A stretch of 64,000 bases of DNA from Zingiber officinale (taxonomy: Eukaryota; Streptophyta; Magnoliopsida; Zingiberales; Zingiberaceae), in the NCBI RefSeq assembly GCF_018446385.1, contig NC_056000.1:31884011-31948010 (forward strand). The letters are read 5' to 3'. Position numbers and translations under genes: made by a program. Below are positions 56,661 to 64,000 of the stretch, piece by piece; positions within the stretch are counted from its first letter, which is position 1, and every line of letters starts with the position of its first letter. Below the pieces are notes generated by a model. The model was not told where the DNA came from and searched no databases. It worked only from the letters and a program-made list of their open reading frames with translations.

Positions 56661-57865
56661 CTTATGTTTTATATCAATTGCAAAGACAACTCCATCTCAT
56701 GCTCACTCATATGCCAAACATGTTTGTTAATCTGGAATGAGTGAGATGGAAAGTTAGGAAAATAATTTTTTTTTACATCTCATGCTTGAACTCCTGAACT
56801 CAAAGAATTAATTAAGGCATTAATTACGGGGGAGAGATTTTGAGTTGGTTTTAAAATTAGTTTTTCTTTAAAATAAAATTTTGACTTGACCTCAAAATTA
56901 AAAACTATTTTTGGCATGTCTTCGAAAATTCAAGTTATTTTTAACTTAGCTTTAAAATTTAAATTATTTATGTCCTGGCTTTTAAATTACAACTCCTCTA
57001 GAATATTTTCATAGCTAAGCCCTTATGTAAAACCTCTTTAAGCTAAATACTTAATCAAACTAAACTTAGTTAGGTTATACTCTAAACTTAGCTATTTGGC
57101 AAGATGTTTTCTCAAGGTAATCATTTTTAAGATGAATATATAGCTAAGTATTTTCAAATTTAGCTAAATTCCTTTTTTCTTTAAAAAAAAAACTTTAAAA
57201 AGTACTTAGCTAAATGTTTTTGAAAAAAAAAGAAGATATTTAGCCAAGTGTCTCTCAAAGCAATTTTTCTCAAATGCTAGTTTTGTTGAAAATGTTAAGT
57301 ATTTTCCAAAGCATTCTCAAAATTTCATCAAAACAATTCTCTTTTTTGAAAAACTAAGTCTTCTTAAGGTTAAATACTTAACAAAACTATTATCTTCATA
57401 AGTTTAGCTAAGACTTTGATAAAAGTATTTTAAAAGTAAAAAATCTTAGCTAAACTAAGTCTCAAATTTTTTTTAGTTAAACTCCCACTTTAAAAACTAA
57501 GAATTTAAAGTATCTCTCAAGAAGAATTTTTCTTTCAAAATTTATGATAACATTTTTTGATTTCACCTAGCTAAAACTAAGTCTTACAAGAAAAACTAAG
57601 TGTTTATCAAACGTATGCTTAACCCTCTATTTTTCTCTTTGAAAGATAAGATAAAAATTATCTTTGAAAGTTAAGCTAAGGCCTAGCTTTTCTTCACTCC
57701 CTTGGGTATTTTGATATATGGCAAAGGGGGAGACTAGGAAGAAATTCAAAAAAAATCAAAAAGAAATTTTTGTTAAGGGGTGCCTATGCTTTATTTATTC
57801 CTGTGCTTATTTATGCTTATCTTTATTGCATTTTTTACTTAACTTTGAATTTCGGTTGCCATAAT
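56661..57865. other. AT-rich copia interior, no coding seen
   Basis: Repeated tagctaagt/cttagctaaa words but no open frame of a known domain. Confidence 0.6.
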
Positions 57866-57880
57866 CAAAAAGGGGGAGAT
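57866..57880 (+). other. Polypurine tract of gag-only copia element
   Basis: caaaaagggggagat directly before the 3' LTR; identical core to the tract at 1109-1124. Confidence 0.88.
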
Positions 57881-59217
57881 TGTTGGTACGGGAAGCATCC
57901 GACGATCGAACCTCAGTTTTGATAATGGCAAATGGATTCAAAGTTAAGATTCCTAGTTACCTAACATGCTTAAATAAGGTTTCAGGAAAGTCCTAACTAC
58001 GGTTAGACAGGTGAAAATCCTAAGGGGTGGTAGCCTTAGGTCCTAGGGGGTGGTAACCCTAGGTGAAGGAAAACCCTAGGGGGCGGTAACCCTAGGTCCT
58101 AGGGGGTGGTAACCCTAGGTGGAGGAAAACCCTAAGGGGTGGCAACCTTAGGTCCTAGGGGGCGGTAACCCTAGGTGGAGGAAAACCCTAAGGGGCGGCA
58201 ACCGTAGGTCCTAGGGGGTGGTAACCCTAGGTGGAGAAAAACCCTAGGGGGTGGTAACCCTAGGTCCTGGGGGTGGTAACCCTAGGCGGAAAGTCCAGTC
58301 GGTCTGGAAGATCAGACTGGCATAAGGTAAATCTCCTGAGTGGAGTATGTGAGGATGTGTTCCTCGTAGAGGGAACAGTAGACGTCGGGTCGACCTAGGG
58401 TTTCCGGTTGGAAATCCGAAGTCAGATCCGGACAGTCCGGAGACTATCGTTATATTCTGTTATCATATTTACTGTTATTTTATGCTAATTTTGTGTTGCA
58501 GGATATGTGTTTAGGACTAACACTTTTGCAGGAGCAAAGGAGCACAAGTTTACCTCGGATGAACAGTGTCCGAGGCGCCTCCATGGAGCTTGGAGGCGTC
58601 TTAGGTGCAAAAGATGAGCTGGCTGCGAAGTAGGCTTGGAGGCGCCTTGAAGGAGGCTCAAGGCGCCTTGGACCGAAGGTTGAAGGCACCTTGGAGAGGC
58701 TGAAGGTGCCTTGAACCAGATAGAGTTCGACCAGGTCTGTTCTGATCCACGCGTGCGACTCGGCGGGCTGGAGGCGCCTTGAGAGGGCTTGAAGGCGCCT
58801 TGAACACAGTATAAATAAAGGTCTCGAGGCAGCAGCTGAAACACACTAAGAACAACTCATTCCAAGCAATCCTTTTGATACAAGCTGCCTACGAGACGAT
58901 CCCGAAGTGCTACGACTTGACACCGACAACCCGGAGCTCTGCATCTACTATTTTTCTTGTTGTTGGTAAATTTAACAGCTTTTATTGTAATTAGTTTGTA
59001 ACACATTTCCGAAATATAGTTGTTGCCCACGGAAAGCGATCAAGGATCGCGGGCCTTCGAGTAGGAGTCGATCTAGGCTCCGAACGAAGTAAACCCTCGT
59101 GTTCTTTCTGTTTGTCTTTCTTTATTCCGCTGCATTTTTTAACTCCGATAGTTTTACAAATCGAACGAAATAGCCGCGAGCGCTATTCACCCCCCTCTAG
59201 CGCTTCTCGATCCAACA
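57881..59217 (+). repeat. 3' LTR of gag-only copia element
   Basis: 1337 bp partner of 52540-53841, with tandem block at 58015-58290, palindrome block at 58570-58800 and tataaata near 58809-58816. Confidence 0.93.
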
Positions 59218-59222
59218 GTACC

Positions 59223-59851
59223 TATGTCGGTGCATGGACTCCCTTTATATAGCGCCCCATCGTGCAACGTAGACACTTCTCGAGGCATGGACACATTCTC
59301 CAATTTGTCGTATAAAAGGACCTATTAGGAAAGTGCCTCTGACACCATACCTTAACAGAGCATGCATATCCCTGATAAAACAGTAGAAGCTTTTGTCGTA
59401 TGATCCGCCTGTTAACCATGCCTTGTGTCAGCGACACTATCTTCCAGAAGGATATTAAAAGATATATCAATGATCTCTCTGTTCGGCCGAGCGGGATAAC
59501 CGCTCGGTTGGGAACTCCTCCACTCAGTCAGACTTGATTGCTCTTCCTTGTGGTGACTCGACTCAGTAGCTTGTTTTCGCCCAACCAGACTAACGCTCTG
59601 GTCATCCCAACGTTCCTCTGCTCCGTGATGAACGTCTGATGATTTTAGTTGTACGGGTGTTCTGTTTGGACCAGCCCTTTGCCGGTCGAGCATTTCATAC
59701 CAATCGGCCACTGTAGGAGAGCTCTGCTCGACCCTCCTATAGTGAGCCCGTTGATTCTTTAGCGTTGACCTCCTTGGCTTTAATCTCCACATTGGCTTCT
59801 ATCTCTGTCCTTTGATCCGCACTTAGTGGAACCTCCTTTATCACCGCATCA
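59223..59851 (-). repeat. 5' LTR of gypsy element 3, second part
   Basis: Resumes after the copia TSD (gtacctatgtcgg) and aligns with 35590-35870; ends ttatcaccgcatca, a decayed form of atccccggatca. Confidence 0.75.
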
Positions 59852-60640
59852 CTATTTATCTTTAGTAAATCAAACTACTGGAAATCAAGTCTAAGCATAG
59901 ATCCCCAAATCAAGTTTGACTAATCAAGTACGGGGTTTAGTTAAATAGGATCTAATTCACAAACATATAATTGTTCATGTATTTGTGTTGACTCTATTTT
60001 GTAGGTAGTTTTGCTATTAGACTAACATATTTTGTAGGAGCTTGAAGTGAAAAGTTAAACTGGAATGAACAATACTACAGGTGCATGTCTCAGTTGGTTG
60101 GAGATGCCTTAAGTGAATAAAATAGTAGAGGACATTGGAGGTGTCTGGAAGAGAATAAATGCTGACATTGTTGGATCGGATTAGCATGTATGGAGGTGCC
60201 CCGAATGCCTTACAAAAGCAGCTTGCCGAAATAGTGCAAAAGGAAAAACATTAACACGAGCTTCAACTCAATTTCTTGATCATTTCTATTATTCCATCAC
60301 CTTGCAACTATTGTGTTGTGACCTTACTTCGCCGAACCCATGATCGAATGAACTTCTATAGTAAGAACCACATTGACATCGAGCTCCAACCCTCATTTGT
60401 GATTATTGTGAATAAAACCGTTTTGTTGATTTTTATTATACTTGCATAGGAGAGTGTAACGTGTTACATTTTCTTCACCTTTACATCTGACCTCTTTGCC
60501 CGAAGGTTCTTCGGAAGAGAATCTTAATGATTTGCTCGTCAAAAACGTCCCAATGGGACATAGGTCTTGAAGTAGTAGTCGTAACATTCCAATGGGGCAT
60601 AGGTCTTGGAATAGTATTTGTTGGGACTGTGAACCAAGTA
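59852..60640 (+). repeat. Degenerate copia linker and LTR sequence
   Basis: 59875-59960 resembles the gag-pol linker at 55610-55690 (caagtctaagcatagatccccaaatcaag). 59975-60060 resembles copia U3 text at 53105-53200 (tgtgttgactctattttgta, gactaacatattttgtagga). Both are much mutated; no ends found. Confidence 0.5.
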
Positions 60641-60999
60641 ATTGACTGTGTGTGTATTTTTTTTATCTGGTCTTAGTTTATTTTTCTTCCGTTACACACA
60701 CGATTTTTGATAATTCTTTTTATACTGTAAAAAGAAGCTCACTTGCAAATGATCCTACAATGATTGCTTTTAATGAAACATGACAGCAACTAGTTAGAAG
60801 GAGATGAGGAGCTAATGTTCGAAGGCCGGAATCTAATCTATCACTGAAAAAATAGTAACAAAGAAAGAAGGTTACAATTTTGGTGGTTGAAATTTGCTGA
60901 AGCTGAGGAGGAAAGGAAGAAAATATGTTATTATGTACTGTGCAAAGTTTGAAATAAGCTTGCTATTGGCTGATTAGAAGATGTATAAAAAGAGAATAT
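60641..60999. other. No gene or element recognised
   Basis: Moderately AT-rich, with short Lys/Glu-biased open stretches; nothing supports a gene. Confidence 0.45.
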
Positions 61000-61272
61000 T
61001 TGATGAAGAAAGACCATTGCAAAGCGGCTGCTATTGGAGAGGAGGAGGAGGTTGTAGAAAGAGAAGAAAGGGAGAGGAAAACAAAGAGAGAGAAGAAGTT
61101 TATTGTTCTTGAATGTAAGGAGAAAGAAAGTGATGTTGTTCTTGCTACGAAAAATCAAGAAGATCAAGAGGTGGAGTGTGCTACCACTATTGAGAAGAGA
61201 AGTTTTCTAGATTGTTATTGGAAGAAGGGAAGAGTGACGATGCGGAGGATAAGAAAAAAAATGGCTAATTAG
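61000..61272 (+). other. Short Lys/Glu-rich open frame, doubtful
   Basis: 90 codons (MMKKDHCKAAAIGEEEEVV, REERERKTKREKKFIVLE). Low complexity; the frame ends inside a minus-strand SINE (61262-61508). No family recognised, no promoter or splice sites seen; a chance frame in purine-rich DNA is the simpler reading. Confidence 0.2.
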
Positions 61273-61508
61273 GTTGGATAATATTGAGTCTGCGGTGATC
61301 GACCCGGTTTTACGGAAGTTTTCTATCGGCCATCAGGGTAAATCGGGAAATGCTCGCAGCGAGCAGCCCAGGAGCCCAACATCTTTTAGTTGCGCGCCCC
61401 ATTTGAAAGAAAAATTTCTATAAATTCATCATAACTGGGACTTAAATTATAAGTATCTGGATAATAATCTGGATGTCATATTACTGTACCATAGTCCTGA
61501 GGACAGGA
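61262..61508 (-). mobile_element. Type II SINE, minus strand
   Basis: The reverse complement matches the 32994-34155 units in order: ggactatggtacagtaatat, gtcccagttatgatgaattt, aaatggggcgcgcaactaaa, gatttaccctgatggccgat, attatccaacct. Confidence 0.75.
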
Positions 61509-62427
61509 GGTGAAGGATAAGAGAAGATCGATTAAGCGGATACGGTATGCACAAATTAGAGTTTGTTTTTCACTATTTTTTACTCAAATATGCTAATTCA
61601 AGCGATAAATCAATGCAATATGACTTGAGTTAATTAGTATGGATTAGGATTAGATGCCCTTTTCTAGTAGTTTTCCACGGGCGATCGGTTGGAAATCATA
61701 GGGGAGGGAGATGATGGGAATGGCTCAATGAGTTTGTGGGGGCTAAAAAAAAATCGAAAGACATGCATGTCAAAAATAAGTGGAGTTGGAGCCTATCCTC
61801 TCTGATTAATAAAAGGTTTAGTTAATAACCATGAAGTAGTCAACACGGATTTGATCGTTGACTACAACCCATTGTGGTTACCCGGTCAACGTCGCGATTA
61901 GATCTTGCCCAGTCACGATTTCAAAAAGTCAAGAAAAATCATTTCAGTCCCTACACTTTAAGATATTATGTTTTTGCTATCATTGCAAAATAAAAATAAA
62001 TTGAAGATTGAATGTGGTATCTGACGTGGGTGTATTCAATCATTATATGAAGACGTTATAATAAACACAAAAAAGAAAAATTGAATTATTACTCATTTAG
62101 GAATCATACTAAAATTCTCAATTATAATTTTATTCTTTTAAATTCCACCTAGCATACTAACCTTATGTGAATAAGACGGGGAATTTATATCATTAATTAT
62201 ATGAAGTAAATATTTATTTTATATTTTCTTAATTAGTATGTAAAAATCAACTATAATTAATTTGTATATCCTAAACTAAACTGATAAAATGCAATATATT
62301 GAATTATATGGTTGAAAATAAAATTTAAAAAAATCCAGACCAAAATGAAATATTCTCTTGGCGAATAAATCGGCGAGAAAGGAATAAAAAAAACGCATAG
62401 AAAAAGTCTGCATACTCTTCCGTATAT
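61509..62427. other. Intergenic upstream region of the membrane protein gene
   Basis: No gene. A cluster of TTGAC/GTCAA W-box-like words at about 61838-61930 might be regulatory; AT-rich from 61970. Confidence 0.45.
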
Positions 62428-62434
62428 TATAAAT
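62428..62434 (+). promoter_or_regulatory. TATA box of membrane protein gene
   Basis: tataaat 34 bp before the ATG, so the leader would be very short if this box is used. Confidence 0.45.
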
Positions 62435-62467
62435 CGACCAAACTTCTCCTTCTTCCTCCTTTCATCA

Positions 62468-63361
62468 ATGGCTTCCTCTGCCGCCGCTTCCGACAACTCC
62501 TATCGGCGCTCACTCAGGCCGATCATCTCCGACTCCTTTGATCTTCTGCGATCCAACCTGAAGATGACGCTCTGCCTCTTCTTCCTCTCCCTCATCCCTT
62601 CCTCCGTCTCCCGCTTCACCTCTTACATTTTCATCAGCCCCATCATTCTCCAAGTCTCGGCCTTTCCCTTCCCCATTTTCACCTCCTCCAGCTATTACTT
62701 CTCCGTCGGCACCACCGTCCTCCCACACACTGCCGAATCAATCTCCGCCGCCTTCCTATGTTTCTTCCTCTTCTTCGTCCCGCTCACACCCATCCTCTAT
62801 ATTCTCTACTATCGAATGGCCACCGATTCCACTTCTGAACCTCTCCTTAGAACATCTGCAGGGAAGATCTTCGTCACCAGGCTTTGCATAGTCGTGCTTG
62901 ACCTGGCTTTCAAGTTCCTGCTCCTCCTGCTGCGGGGTCGAGTTGTCCACTACTTGTCCTCTCATTCCAGCTTCTTCTCCTTTCTTTTTCTCGGCAACGC
63001 CGTCGCGATCGTTATCTTTTTCGGCGAGTTCCTGCGGACGCTGTGGGTTTTGTCGCTGGTGGCGGCCGTGGCGGAGAACCTGTGCGGCGTAGCAGCGATG
63101 CGGAGGGCGATCGAGTTAGTGGCTCAGAGTTTTCCCGAGCGCTGGAGACAGATAGTGGGCCTCCCGGTGATCTTGTATTTGGCCACGGAAGCCGTTTTTT
63201 ACCCATTCTACAGAGGCGGAGAGGCGGCGTGGACGGTGATAGCGGTGGTCATGGTGGCCGGCGTTGCGGCGGTGACGTTGCTGAATCTGGCGATGCATGT
63301 AGCGTTCTACTGCGAGCTGAAGGCCGAAGAAGGGGATAATAAAATATTATTGTTATTCTGA
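62468..63361 (+). CDS. Plant multi-pass membrane protein, single exon, function unknown
   Basis: 297 residues starting MASSAAASDNSYRRSLRP at the first ATG after the TATA box. Hydrophobic segments at about 32-52, 54-72, 93-118, 137-156, 168-200 (possibly two), 229-247 and 255-282 make it an integral membrane protein with six or seven spans. SDSFDLLRSNLKMTLCLFFL at the N-terminus and ENLCGVAAMRRAIELVAQ before the C-terminal spans resemble an uncharacterised plant family of six-span proteins with repeated gene-model names but no proven role. No signal peptide cleavage site is obvious. GC-rich in an AT-rich flank like the KCS gene; no stop or frame damage, and a normal tail (AEEGDNKILLLF). Family placement moderate; the coding status is strong. 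Confidence 0.8.
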   Translation: MASSAAASDNSYRRSLRPIISDSFDLLRSNLKMTLCLFFLSLIPSSVSRFTSYIFISPIILQVSAFPFPIFTSSSYYFSVGTTVLPHTAESISAAFLCFFLFFVPLTPILYILYYRMATDSTSEPLLRTSAGKIFVTRLCIVVLDLAFKFLLLLLRGRVVHYLSSHSSFFSFLFLGNAVAIVIFFGEFLRTLWVLSLVAAVAENLCGVAAMRRAIELVAQSFPERWRQIVGLPVILYLATEAVFYPFYRGGEAAWTVIAVVMVAGVAAVTLLNLAMHVAFYCELKAEEGDNKILLLF

Positions 63362-63427
63362 TATATAATCAAAGTTCATATATTTATATTCTAAAATTTA
63401 AAAAAAAAATCCTGTATTTTAAAAATT

Positions 63428-63433
63428 AATAAA
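63428..63433 (+). terminator. Polyadenylation signal
   Basis: aataaa about 67 bp after the stop codon at 63361. Confidence 0.4.
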
Positions 63434-63684
63434 GCAGCAATCATACTTGTAATTTTTTTTCTAAAATACTTGAGTACATTATTTTCAGGCCACTTCGCAA
63501 AAAATATATGTCAAATAAAAAATTATAAATGGAAATATTATTTTGGTAATTTTTTTTAATTGTAATGCTTATAAATGGTACTTTCTTAAAAATTTAATCA
63601 AACATTCTTTTATTATATGAAATATTTTTTTTATAAATTTAATATATATTTTATACAACAAGAATTGATTTTCCTAAGATCAAA

Positions 63685-63840
63685 TGGTTATAAGTAAGTT
63701 TAATGTTTGATTTAATAAGAATTTATTCATATTCGTTTAATATGTATAAAGTCAATTAAATGAGTAAGTTTGAATAACTCGTTAAATTAAATGAACAAAT
63801 TTAAACATATAATATGCTAACGTGTTAATGTTTATGAATA
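63685..63840. mobile_element. Partial hAT-type MITE copy
   Basis: Matches the left half of 9581-10176 (gtttaatatgtataaagtca, agtttgaataactcgttaaa) with many changes; ends not defined. Confidence 0.55.
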
Positions 63841-63859
63841 AAGATTGTGTTATTAATAT

Positions 63860-64000
63860 TGATATGGTGAATAAGGTGGGACCCTCAATGTGAGTGTGAA
63901 AGTCAATCAGGTCGGAAGGACACGATGATAAAAGTCCAAAGGGATGGGACGGTCAAAGTCCTAAAGGGGTTAACTTGAGCGGACAGACCTCGAGCTAGCT
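63860..64000 (+). repeat. Probable start of an LTR, cut by the window end
   Basis: tgatatggtgaataaggtgg resembles the start of the solo LTR at 29580 (tgatacggtgtattg) and is followed by similar gtcaa/gtcc-rich text. It begins inside the MITE fragment's right side. Confidence 0.4.

Larger units (their letters stand above)
52540..59217 (+). mobile_element. Gag-only Ty1/copia element in a gypsy LTR
   Basis: 6678 bp on the plus strand, LTRs 52540-53841 and 57881-59217, TG/CA ends tgttgg and ccaaca. Exact TSD GTACC at 52535-52539 and 59218-59222. Met-tRNA primer site at 53844 and purine tract before the 3' LTR. The interior has a long gag frame, a remnant of the gag-pol linker, then about 2 kb of AT-rich tandem and degenerate sequence instead of protease, integrase, RT and RNase H. 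Confidence 0.93.
35388..59851 (-). mobile_element. Old Ty3/gypsy Tat-like element 3, heavily nested and deleted
   Basis: Minus-strand element whose 3' LTR is 35388-35876 continuing at 49150, whose remaining interior is about 49420-52321, and whose 5' LTR is 52322-52539 plus 59223-59851. Both LTRs carry later copia insertions. Integrase, RNase H, the array and any aORF are gone: LTR sequence runs almost directly into the middle of RT near 49420. No convincing TSD was found at the outer ends. Confidence 0.75.

Noticed and set aside
62510..63298. Antisense and shifted frames over the membrane protein gene
   Set aside because: Shadows of a GC-rich coding exon.

Overview
This is a plant nuclear window, probably from a monocot. 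The evidence is GT-AG introns, plant LTR retrotransposons (Ty1/copia and Ty3/gypsy of the Tat lineage), tRNA-derived SINEs, Tourist-like and hAT-like MITEs, and a very long chain fatty acid elongation gene. Repeat style (GC-rich Tat elements full of the word CCGCTCGG, copia LTRs full of AGGCGCCT) suggests Zingiberales, but I hold that only as a weak inference. Host genes are few; roughly 85-90% of the window is mobile DNA or its remains.

Layout. 1-6.4 kb: minus-strand remains of an ALG9-type mannosyltransferase gene, broken by a gag-only copia element (215-4142) and a SINE (4933-5145), followed by a second decayed minus-strand gene fragment (6091-6395). 6.8-10.4 kb: old copia pol debris, a SINE, a local direct duplication and an hAT-type MITE (9581-10176). 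10.6-15.6 kb: a young non-autonomous gypsy element (10587-15553) whose interior is almost entirely tandem arrays. 15.8-26.2 kb: a decayed Tat/gypsy element on the minus strand with an antisense extra ORF. 26.2-27.3 kb: part of a copia LTR. 27.4-29.4 kb: an intact two-exon 3-ketoacyl-CoA synthase gene. 29.6-31.4 kb: a solo LTR with perfect target-site duplication (TSD) and a 60-bp minisatellite. 31.8-34.4 kb: a Tourist-like MITE and a cluster of SINEs. 35.4-59.9 kb: a nest in which an old gypsy element was hit in one LTR by a copia element now reduced to a solo LTR (itself later hit by a 10.8-kb Tat element, 37684-48491) and in the other LTR by a second gag-only copia element (52540-59217). 60-64 kb: degenerate repeats, a minus-strand SINE, and an intact single-exon multi-pass membrane protein gene (62468-63361); another LTR seems to begin at 63860 and runs off the end.

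How things fit together. Only two host genes look functional: the KCS gene (ER fatty acid elongase, wax/cutin/suberin/sphingolipid precursors) and the membrane protein gene. They show no functional link to each other. The gypsy elements form one family: they share TGATC-type LTR starts, GGATCA ends, a TGGCGCCGTCTGTGGGAA-like primer site, a CTTGA-GGGGA polypurine tract, and 3' tandem arrays. The non-autonomous element at 10587-15553 shares these signals and is probably mobilised by such partners. The most unusual local observation is a SINE inside an ALG9 exon whose ends would form an exact GT-AG intron.
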